A stretch of 64,000 bases of DNA from Streptomyces venezuelae (GTDB lineage: Bacteria; Actinomycetota; Actinomycetes; Streptomycetales; Streptomycetaceae): contig NZ_CP029192.1 in assembly GCF_008642315.1 (NCBI RefSeq), positions 1,364,001 to 1,428,000 of the forward strand, given 5' to 3'. The first letter of the stretch is position 1; every line of letters starts with the position of its first letter. Position numbers and translations under genes: made by a program. Below, piece by piece: positions 34,028 through 40,519 of the stretch. The notes under the pieces are model-generated. The model was not told the origin of the DNA. It saw only the letters and a list, made by a program, of their open reading frames with translations, and did no database searches.

Positions 34028-35209
34028 TCAGGCCGGGGAGAAGAGGTGGTCGCTGATGAGGCGGGCGCCGCCGATGACTCCGGCGGTGGGGCCCAACTCA
34101 CCGAGGACGATGGGGAGGTTGCCGGTCGCCAGGGGGAGCGACTGACGGTAGACCTGGGTGCGGATCGCGGCGAGCAGCGTGTGGCCGAGGCCGGTCACAC
34201 CGCCGCCGATCACCACGAGTCCGGGGTTGAAGAAGCTGACGAGGCCCGCGATGACCTGGCCGGTGCGGTTGCCGCCCTCGCGGATGAGGTCGAGTGCGGT
34301 GGCGTCACCCGCTGCGGCCGCCGCCGCGACGTCGACGGCGCTGAGCCGTCCCGCCTCGTCGAGCCGCATGGCGAGCTCCGCCGAACGTCCCTCCCTGGCC
34401 GCCTCCTCGGCGTCGCGGGCGAGCGCCGCGCCGCTGAAATAGGCTTCCAGGCAGCCCTTGTTGCCGCAGGCGCAGGGACGTCCGTCCGGTTCGGACTGGA
34501 TGTGGCCGATGTCGCCGGCGCTGCCCGTCGTACCGCGGTAGACCTCACCGCCGACGACGATGCCGCAGCCGATGCCCGTGCCGATCTTGACGCAGAGGAA
34601 GTCGGCCACGGAACGTGCGACGCCCGCGTGCTGCTCCCCCATCGCCATGAGGTTCACGTCGTTGTCGACCATGACGGGGCAGCCCAGGTCCTGGCTGAGG
34701 GCCTCCCTGACGGGAAAGCCGTCCCACCCCGGCATGATCGGCGGGGCGACCGGCACGCCCTCGGGGAAGCGGACGGGGCCCGGGACGCCGATGCCGGCGC
34801 CGTCGAACCCTTCCGCGAGCCCGGAGGCCTTGAGCTTGGCCGCCATGGCGAGGACCTGTTCGAAGACCGCGACCGGGCCCTCGCGCACGTCCATGGGCTG
34901 GTTGATGTGGCCGAGTACCTCCAGCTCGGCGTTGGTGACCGCGACGTCGACCGAGGTCGCGCCGATGTCCACGCCGAGGAAGCGGAGGGCCGGGGCCAGG
35001 CGGATGTTGTGGGAGCGGCGGCCGCCGCGCGAGGCGGCGAGTCCGTCGGCGACCACGAGTCCGGTCTCCAGGAGCCGGTCGACCTCGACGGCGAGCTTGG
35101 ACCGCGAGAGGTCGACCTGATCGCCCAGCTGGGCGCGGGAGTTGGGTCCTCCGTCACGCAACAGGCGCAGCAGCCGTGCCTGGTGCGTGTTGGCGGGTCG
35201 AGCCGTCAT
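34028..35209 (-). CDS. ROK family transcriptional regulator
   Basis: A 393-residue regulator. The N-terminal winged helix (NTHQARLLRLLRDGGPNSRAQLG, then LSRSKLAVEVDRLLETGLV) is fused to a ROK sugar-kinase-like domain with LGVDIGATSVDVAV, VDNDVNLMAMGEQ, IGTGIGCGIVVGGEVYRG and the zinc motif CACGNKGCLEAYFSG. It probably responds to a sugar or sugar phosphate and represses the adjoining ABC/Gfo/isomerase genes. ATG 35209 is used; an in-frame GTG at 35218 has a better spaced GGGGAGGGG site and may be the true start. A 22-bp segment upstream (35321-35342) matches one upstream of the GSDH operon. Confidence 0.9.
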   Translation of the reverse strand: MTARPANTHQARLLRLLRDGGPNSRAQLGDQVDLSRSKLAVEVDRLLETGLVVADGLAASRGGRRSHNIRLAPALRFLGVDIGATSVDVAVTNAELEVLGHINQPMDVREGPVAVFEQVLAMAAKLKASGLAEGFDGAGIGVPGPVRFPEGVPVAPPIMPGWDGFPVREALSQDLGCPVMVDNDVNLMAMGEQHAGVARSVADFLCVKIGTGIGCGIVVGGEVYRGTTGSAGDIGHIQSEPDGRPCACGNKGCLEAYFSGAALARDAEEAAREGRSAELAMRLDEAGRLSAVDVAAAAAAGDATALDLIREGGNRTGQVIAGLVSFFNPGLVVIGGGVTGLGHTLLAAIRTQVYRQSLPLATGNLPIVLGELGPTAGVIGGARLISDHLFSPA

Positions 35210-35320
35210 ACGTCTCACGCGCCCCTCCCCGCCTCTTCGGGCTTCCCGGTTCGAGCTTTCGAGGGGAACGTAGCAGTGCCTGCCGGGGCTGGGAAGAAGT
35301 TGAGCGCGAATTACCCATGA

Positions 35321-35342
35321 CTTTCTCCAGTCACAGGACAAA
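35321..35342. promoter_or_regulatory. Candidate ROK operator upstream of its own gene
   Basis: The 22-bp segment (CTTTCTCC, then AGTCACA, then GGACAAA) matches 18/22 bases with 27786-27807 in front of the GSDH-ThuA operon. The arms TTTnTCC and GGAnAAA form an imperfect palindrome centred on a GTCA core. It lies about 110 bases before the ROK start, between ROK and the GNAT gene. Confidence 0.55.
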
Positions 35343-35373
35343 GGGGGGTGAGGGGACGGGGTGGGGTGTGTGT

Positions 35374-35991
35374 CTAGGCGGGTTTCCTGAGCATGCACCA
35401 GGTACGCGGCCCGTTGTCCGGAAGCGGGACGTCCGCCGTGACGGTGAAGCCGAGCCGCTCGTAGAACGCCACGTTCTGCTCCGTCGAGGTCTCCAGGAAA
35501 CAGGGCAGTCCGGCACGGTCGGCGGCTTCGAGGCCGGGTCTGATCACCGCACCGCCGAGCCCCTTGCCCTGCTCGTCCGGGTCCACCCCGACCGTCGCGA
35601 GGAACCAGGCGGGGAAGTGCGGCCGGTGCGGCCGCAGCGCGCGGTCCGCCGACTCGAACCAGGGCGCCCGGTCCCCCGCGAGCTCCGCGATCAGCGGACC
35701 GACCGCGGCGAAGCCGGGGCCCGGGTCCCGGGCCGGAGTCGTCCATACGGCGACGGCGCGGCCCGCGCCCGCGACCCAGACCCGTCCGTAGACCATCCCG
35801 ATGCGCGTCAGGAAGAGTTCCTGGAACCGGCGCACCCGCTGGTGGTGGTCGTCGGCGGCGACGACGTGCCGGGTGAAGGGGTAGTCGGCGAAGGCTCTGG
35901 CGAGGGTGTTCACCGCCGCCGGAACGTCTTCGTCGATCAGGGGGCGTATGCGGTGGGGCGTGGGGCCGGGGACACCGTGAGGTGCACTCAA
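35374..35991 (-). CDS. GNAT family N-acetyltransferase
   Basis: A 205-residue GNAT protein. The acetyl-CoA binding motif is seen as LATVGVDPDEQGKGLGGAVIRPGLEAADRAG (motif A, about 131-161; consensus Q/R-x-x-G-x-G/A), followed by FLETSTEQNVAFYERLGF (motif B). It begins with TTG at 35991, one base after the stop of the GntR gene; no good ribosome site is visible and a GTG seven codons on is an alternative. It is co-directional with and probably co-transcribed with gntR. The acceptor substrate is unknown. Confidence 0.83.
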   Translation of the reverse strand: MSAPHGVPGPTPHRIRPLIDEDVPAAVNTLARAFADYPFTRHVVAADDHHQRVRRFQELFLTRIGMVYGRVWVAGAGRAVAVWTTPARDPGPGFAAVGPLIAELAGDRAPWFESADRALRPHRPHFPAWFLATVGVDPDEQGKGLGGAVIRPGLEAADRAGLPCFLETSTEQNVAFYERLGFTVTADVPLPDNGPRTWCMLRKPA

Positions 35992-35992
35992 T

Positions 35993-36673
35993 TCACTGCT
36001 CCCGGTCGCGCTGGTGGTACGTCTGCCTGGTGTGTTCCGTGTGAGCGCGCATGACGTCCGTGGCCCGCCGCTCGTCGCGCTCGGCGATCGCCGCGATCAG
36101 CTCGCGGTGCTCCATCCAGGACTGCCTGCCGCGCTGCCTGGCCACCGGCGTGTAGTACCAGCGGACCCTGCGGTCCACCTGTCCGGCGAGCTCGGCGAGG
36201 ACCACGTTGCCCGCGAGCTCCATCACCTTGGCGTGGAAGGCGGCGTTGAGGGCGACCACCTGGTCCACGTCGCCGTCGGACACGGCCTGTTCGCCGCGGG
36301 TGCAGAGCTCGTCGAGCTCCGTGATGCCGGCGAGGCCGGTGTTCGCGGCGGCGAGCCGGGCGGCTTCCGCCTCCAGCAGGGTCCGGACCGTGAGGAGTTG
36401 GTCCGCCTCCTCCTCGGTCGGCTCGTGCACGAACGCGCCCTGGGCGGGCCGCAGGTCCACCCATCCCTCGGTGTTGAGCCGCTGCAACGCCTCGCGCACC
36501 GGCTGCCGCGAGACGCCCAGGTGCCCGGCCAGTTCGCTCTCGACGAGGTGCTGGCCCGGTTGCAGGGAACGGGTCGTGATCAGTTCGAGCAGGGCTTCGT
36601 AGACCCGCTCCCTGAGGGGCCCGGGCCGTTCGAGCTTGGGCACCGCCCCCGCCGGCAGTCCTGTGGACAACAT
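35993..36673 (-). CDS. GntR family transcriptional regulator (FCD domain)
   Basis: A 226-residue FadR-type regulator. The winged helix (about 18-82) has LRERVYEALLELITTRSL and LGVSRQPVREALQRLNTEGWV, and the FCD domain (about 90-215) includes metal/ligand residues in ALNAAFHAKVMELAGN and WMEHRELIAAIAERD. ATG 36673 has GAGGAGG nine bases upstream. Its promoter carries TTGTCTACAGT (36701-36711). The same 11 bases occur, inverted, in the divergent promoter of the OFA transporter and formate dehydrogenase operons (39483-39493), so it likely regulates itself and those genes. Ligand probably a small organic acid such as oxalate, glyoxylate or formate-related compound (inference). Confidence 0.9.
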   Translation of the reverse strand: MLSTGLPAGAVPKLERPGPLRERVYEALLELITTRSLQPGQHLVESELAGHLGVSRQPVREALQRLNTEGWVDLRPAQGAFVHEPTEEEADQLLTVRTLLEAEAARLAAANTGLAGITELDELCTRGEQAVSDGDVDQVVALNAAFHAKVMELAGNVVLAELAGQVDRRVRWYYTPVARQRGRQSWMEHRELIAAIAERDERRATDVMRAHTEHTRQTYHQRDREQ

Positions 36674-36711
36674 CGCGGTCCCCTCCTCGAAGATTGCCTT
36701 TTGTCTACAGT
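36661..36711. promoter_or_regulatory. Candidate GntR autoregulatory sites
   Basis: TTGTCTACAGT at 36701-36711 overlaps the region where the minus-strand promoter is expected. A related inverted copy, CTGTGGACAA at 36661-36670, covers the first codons of gntR. The spacing is 40 bases. Both resemble the FadR-subfamily consensus TnGTnnnACnA. Confidence 0.5.
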
Positions 36712-36778
36712 CTACGAGCTACAGGGGCCAGTACCAGGGGGAGTTGAGCCCATCACACGGACATCGCCTGTCCGGTTA

Positions 36779-36873
36779 CGGGCGGCACACCACCTCACGG
36801 GCGGCACACCACCTCACGGGCGGCACACCACCTCACGGGCAGCGCACCACCTCACGGGCAGCGCACGACCTGC
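36779..36873. repeat. 19-bp tandem repeat across the stop codon of the KAS III gene
   Basis: Five 19-bp units, CGGGCGGCACACCACCTCA-like, run from 36779 to 36873. The stop of the minus-strand KAS III gene is in the fourth, and the last encodes the protein's final residues. The units after the stop therefore repeat the end of the coding sequence. The rest of the 178-base gap to gntR holds the GntR sites. Confidence 0.88.
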
Positions 36874-37799
36874 CCCGCGTACGACAGGTTGCCGCCGAAG
36901 CCGAACAGCAGGACCGGGTCCCCGGAGCGGAGCTCCCCGCGCTCGACCAGCTTGGACAGGGCCATCGGGATGCTGCCCGCCGAGGTGTTGCCGGAGTCGA
37001 CGACATCGCGCGCGACGACGGCGTTCACCGCGCCGATGCGCTCGGCGAGCGGCTCGATGATGCGGAGGTTGGCCTGGTGCAGGACGACTCCGGCGAGGTC
37101 GGCGGGGGCGAGCCCGGCGCGCTCGCAGGCCGCTCGGGCGAGCGGGGGAAGCTGGGTCGTCGCCCAGCGGTAGACGCTCTGGCCCTCCTGTGCGAAGCGG
37201 GGCGGTGTGCCCTCGATGCGGACGGCGTTGCCCATCTCGGGCACCGAGCCCCAGAGCACGGGGCCGACGCCGGGCTCCTCGCCGGGCCCGCACGCCTCCA
37301 GGACGACCGCGCCCGCGCCGTCGCCGGTCAGGACGCAGGTGGTGCGGTCCGTCCAGTCGGTGACCTCGGACATCTTGTCGGCACCGATGACCAGGGCACG
37401 GGTCGCGGCGCCGGCCCGCAGGGTGTGGTCGGCGGTGGCGAGGGCGTGGGTGAAACCGGCGCAGACCACGTTGAGGTCCAGGGCGGCCGGGCCGGGGACG
37501 CCGAGCCGCGCGGCGACCCGCGCGGCCATGTTCGGCGAGCGGTCGATCGCCGTGGACGTGGCCACCAGGACGAGGTCGATCGCCTCGGGGGTGAGCCCGG
37601 CGGCGGCGAGGGCCTTGCCGCCCGCGTGCGCGGCCAGCTCGTCGACCGGCTCCTCCGGGCCCGCGATGTGGCGGGTGCGGATGCCCACCCGGGACCGGAT
37701 CCACTCGTCGCTGGTGTCGACCCTGGCCGTCAGGTCCTCGTTGGTGAGGATCCTGGCGGGCTGGTAGTGGCCGACGGCGGCGATGCGTGAGCCGTGCAT
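36852..37799 (-). CDS. 3-oxoacyl-ACP synthase III (FabH-like)
   Basis: A 315-residue thiolase-fold condensing enzyme with the KAS III triad: Cys113 in LDLNVVCAGF, His241 in VVLHQANLR and Asn271 in VVDSGNTSAGS. The N-terminus IAAVGHYQPARILTNEDL and TSDEWIRSRVGIRTRH are typical of FabH. It is a stand-alone gene with no acyl carrier protein, malonyl-transferase or polyketide genes nearby. It may therefore use an unusual starter acyl-CoA, or be a spare FabH. ATG 37799 follows GGGGGA. Its 3' end lies in a tandem repeat. Confidence 0.9.
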   Translation of the reverse strand: MHGSRIAAVGHYQPARILTNEDLTARVDTSDEWIRSRVGIRTRHIAGPEEPVDELAAHAGGKALAAAGLTPEAIDLVLVATSTAIDRSPNMAARVAARLGVPGPAALDLNVVCAGFTHALATADHTLRAGAATRALVIGADKMSEVTDWTDRTTCVLTGDGAGAVVLEACGPGEEPGVGPVLWGSVPEMGNAVRIEGTPPRFAQEGQSVYRWATTQLPPLARAACERAGLAPADLAGVVLHQANLRIIEPLAERIGAVNAVVARDVVDSGNTSAGSIPMALSKLVERGELRSGDPVLLFGFGGNLSYAGQVVRCP

Positions 37800-37920
37800 G
37801 TACGGGTCCCCCTTGGGCCGGAGATACGGGACCCTCCAGTGTGGTCAGCGACTCATGAGTAACGGTGCACGTGATGCGACAGGAAAGGAGCGCAGGGTTT
37901 GGACGTTTCTCATGATCTGG

Positions 37921-38088
37921 TCACCCTCTGAAGAGCTGTGTGACCTTGTGTACGAGTTCGTAGACGCCATATCCGAGTGGAAGGCCCACCCAGAGCCAGG
38001 CGAACACGGTCAGGGCGCGGCGGCCGCGCGCGCGGTCACTGGGCGGTGCGCTCGGTGGCGTGGTCGTCGGCGGCTGTGGCGTCGTCAT
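37921..38088 (-). CDS. 55-residue single-helix protein, MFS transporter small-subunit type
   Basis: A short gene reading MTTPQPPTTTPP, then a basic stretch SDRARGRRA, then one hydrophobic segment TVFAWLWVGLPLGYGVYELV (about 27-46), then HKVTQLFRG and stop. The start overlaps the last 53 bases of the OFA transporter gene in another frame (+1). This fits a co-translated accessory protein; short one-helix proteins of this kind are found after OFA-like transporters in actinomycetes. One transmembrane helix with a positively charged N-terminal side is predicted. The other two OFA genes in the window have no such partner. Confidence 0.8.
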   Translation of the reverse strand: MTTPQPPTTTPPSAPPSDRARGRRALTVFAWLWVGLPLGYGVYELVHKVTQLFRG

Positions 38089-39391
38089 CGGCGGCCTCCC
38101 TCGGTGCGGGGATGTGGTGGCGGGGGTGGACGGGCCTGACCAGCTCGTTCGCGACGAAGCCGACGATCAGCAGCCCGATCATGATCGAGAAGGAGAGGCC
38201 GTAGAGGCCCGGGCCGTGCTTGCCCGCCTCCTCCTGGTGGTCGGCGACCCGGTTCACGATCAGCGGTCCGAGGACGCCCGCCGTCGACCACGCGGTGAGC
38301 AGCCTGCCGTGGATGGCGCCCACCTGGTACGTGCCGAAGAGGTCCTTCAGATACGCGGGGATTGTCGCGAAGCCGCCTCCGTAGAAGGAGAGGATCACCA
38401 GCGCGCAGCAGACGAAGAGCGGTTTCGAGGTGTCGCCGAAGCGTGCGATCAGCAGATACATCAGCGCGCCCGCGCCGAGGTAGACGCGGTAGACGTTCTT
38501 GCGGCCGATCAGGTCGGAGGCCGACGACCAGCCGATGCGGCCCGCCATGTTCGCCGCCGAGAGCAGGGCGACGAAGCCGGCCGCGGCGGAGACGGACACG
38601 GGCGTCCCGGTGCCGGCGAAGAAGTCCGTGATCATCGGGGCGGCCTTCTCCAGGATGCCGATTCCCGCGGTCACGTTCATGCACAGGACGACCCACAGGC
38701 ACCAGAACTGCGGGGTGCGGACGGCCCGCGCGGCCGAGACCTGCGGCCCGTCGAGCGCGCCGGGGCCGCCCGGTCGGTGCGCACCCTCCGTCCTCGGCAC
38801 GCGCACCAGGAGCACGCCGAGCGCCATGAAGACGGCGTATGTCAGGCCGTGCACGAGGAACGCGAGGGCGATGCCGTCCGCGTCCGTACCGAAGGAGTCC
38901 AGCATCTGCGCGCTCCACGGCGAGGCGATGAGCGCGCCGCCGCCGAAGCCCATGATCGCGATGCCGGTGGCCATGCCCGGCCGGTCCGGAAACCACTTGA
39001 TCAGGGTGGAGACGGGTGAGATGTAGCCGATGCCGAGGCCGATCCCGCCGACGAAGCCGTAGCCGAAGACGATCAGCCAGTACTGGCCGAGGGCCGCGCC
39101 GAGCGCGGCGATCAGGAAGCCGGAGGAGAAGCAGGTCAGTGCGACGGCCATCGCCCAGCGCGGGCCGTTGCGTTCCACGAGTGTGCCGCCGAACGCTGCG
39201 GAGAGGCCGAGCATGACGATGCCCAGCTGGAAGGGGAGCGCGCTCTGCGTGCCGGAGAGGTCGAGGGCGGATTCGAGGGGCGGTTTGAAGACGCTCCAGG
39301 CGTAGGCCTGGCCGATGGAGAGGTGCACCGACAGAGCGGCGGGCGGTACGAGCCAGCGGCTCCAGCCGGGGGGAGCGACGGGGGGCCTCAT
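38036..39391 (-). CDS. OFA family MFS transporter, third copy
   Basis: A 451-residue transporter with about 12 helices. It starts with WSRWLVPPAALSVHLSIGQAYAWSV, an OFA-type first segment. It has GGIGLGIGYISPVSTLIKWFPDRPGMATG, where copies 1 and 2 have NMVGKWYPE. ASDLIGRKNVYRVYL is the central loop and TIPAYLKDLFGTYQVGAIHG is near the C-terminus, as in oxalate:formate antiporters. It is more like classical OxlT/YhjX-type members than copies 1-2. ATG 39391 has only a weak ribosome site; an in-frame ATG at 39415 is possible. It is divergent from the formate dehydrogenase operon, with a shared GntR-type site, and so probably moves formate or oxalate. A 55-residue partner overlaps its 3' end. Confidence 0.88.
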   Translation of the reverse strand: MRPPVAPPGWSRWLVPPAALSVHLSIGQAYAWSVFKPPLESALDLSGTQSALPFQLGIVMLGLSAAFGGTLVERNGPRWAMAVALTCFSSGFLIAALGAALGQYWLIVFGYGFVGGIGLGIGYISPVSTLIKWFPDRPGMATGIAIMGFGGGALIASPWSAQMLDSFGTDADGIALAFLVHGLTYAVFMALGVLLVRVPRTEGAHRPGGPGALDGPQVSAARAVRTPQFWCLWVVLCMNVTAGIGILEKAAPMITDFFAGTGTPVSVSAAAGFVALLSAANMAGRIGWSSASDLIGRKNVYRVYLGAGALMYLLIARFGDTSKPLFVCCALVILSFYGGGFATIPAYLKDLFGTYQVGAIHGRLLTAWSTAGVLGPLIVNRVADHQEEAGKHGPGLYGLSFSIMIGLLIVGFVANELVRPVHPRHHIPAPREAADDDATAADDHATERTAQ

Positions 39392-39482
39392 GTTTGCCTC
39401 ATGATCCCGAACCATAGGAACTGGGCCGGAGGTTGGGAAGCGTGCACGGGCATGCGCGGACCCTTGTCGACCCAACCTCCAT

Positions 39483-39505
39483 ACTGTAGACAATATTCTG
39501 TCGAC
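39483..39505. promoter_or_regulatory. GntR-type operator in the OFA / formate dehydrogenase divergent promoter
   Basis: ACTGTAGACAA (39483-39493) is the exact reverse complement of TTGTCTACAGT in the gntR promoter (36701-36711). A second half, CTGTCGAC (39498-39505), repeats CTGTAGAC (39484-39491) with a 14-base period. It is in the 156-base gap between the divergent OFA transporter and ketopantoate reductase-like genes, where the promoters should be. Confidence 0.6.
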
Positions 39506-39547
39506 CTGATTCTCCATACGTTCCTCGACCGAATGGAGTGTCCCACC

Positions 39548-40519
39548 GTGAAAGTCGCAGTCCTGGGTGCCGGTGCGATCGGCGCCTACGTCGGAGCCGC
39601 GCTGCACCGCGCGGGCGCCGACGTCCATCTCGTCGCCCGTGGACCGCATCTGGCGGCCATGAGGCAGCACGGAGCAAGGGTCCTGAGCCCGCGCGGAGAC
39701 TTCACCGCACGGGTCCGCGCCACCGGAGACCCCGCCGAGATAGGGCCGGTCGACTTCGTCTTCCTGGGCCTGAAGGCCACCTCGTACGCGGCGTGCGGGC
39801 CGCTCATCGCACCGCTCCTGCACGGCACGACCGCGGTGGTCGCCGCGCAGAACGGCATCCCCTGGTGGTACTTCCACCGGCACGGAGGACCGCACGACGG
39901 TCACCGCGTCGAGAGCGTCGACCCGGGCGGCGCCGTCAGCGCGGTGCTGGCGCCCGAACGGGCCGTCGGCTGCGTCGTCTACGCGGCGACCGAACTCGAA
40001 GGACCGGGCGTCGTCCGCCACTTGGAGGGCACCCGCTTCTCCATCGGCGAGCCGGACCGGACCCGCTCGGCCCGCTGTGCCGCCTTCAGCGAGGCCATGG
40101 TGGCGGGCGGTCTGAAGTGCCCGGTCGAACCGGAGCTGCGCGGCGACATCTGGATCAAGCTGCTCGGCAACATCTCCTTCAACCCGATCAGTGCGCTGGC
40201 CCGCGCCACGATGGGCGAGATGTGCCGGCACGGCGGCACCCGGCGCGTCATCGAGATCATGATGACCGAGACGCTGGCCGTCGCCTCGGCGCTCGGCTGC
40301 GAGCCCGACATCTCGGTGGAGCGGCGCCTCGCCGGCGCCGAGCGCGTCGGCGACCACCGCACCTCCACACTCCAGGACCTGGAGCGCGGCAAACCGCTTG
40401 AACTGGACGTGCTGCTCGCGGCCGTCGTCGAACTGGCGGACATCACCGGGGTTCCGGTGCCGACGCTGCGCACCGTCCACGCCATCTCGGACCTGCTCGC
40501 ATCGAGGACCGCCGCATGA
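39548..40519 (+). CDS. Ketopantoate reductase (PanE/ApbA) family protein
   Basis: A 323-residue NADP-dependent 2-oxoacid reductase-like protein. The Rossmann motif VKVAVLGAGAIGAYVGAAL starts the protein, with AAQNGIPWW and the C-terminal domain containing IWIKLLGNISFNPISALARATMGEM (catalytic Lys) and RRTSTLQDLERGKPLELDVLL-like residues. GTG 39548 is chosen: GGAG is nine bases upstream; ATG 39533 is possible. It overlaps the formate dehydrogenase gene by 4 bases and heads that operon. In this setting it may reduce glyoxylate or another small 2-oxoacid rather than ketopantoate (inference). Confidence 0.85.
   Translation: MKVAVLGAGAIGAYVGAALHRAGADVHLVARGPHLAAMRQHGARVLSPRGDFTARVRATGDPAEIGPVDFVFLGLKATSYAACGPLIAPLLHGTTAVVAAQNGIPWWYFHRHGGPHDGHRVESVDPGGAVSAVLAPERAVGCVVYAATELEGPGVVRHLEGTRFSIGEPDRTRSARCAAFSEAMVAGGLKCPVEPELRGDIWIKLLGNISFNPISALARATMGEMCRHGGTRRVIEIMMTETLAVASALGCEPDISVERRLAGAERVGDHRTSTLQDLERGKPLELDVLLAAVVELADITGVPVPTLRTVHAISDLLASRTAA

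Noticed and set aside
36852..37799. KAS III as part of a polyketide or fatty-acid biosynthetic cluster
   Set aside because: No acyl carrier protein, ketoreductase, acyltransferase or thioesterase is adjacent.
37783..38139. Plus-strand 118-codon frame near the KAS III start
   Set aside because: The product is without family features, and the same region encodes the convincing 55-residue membrane protein on the minus strand.
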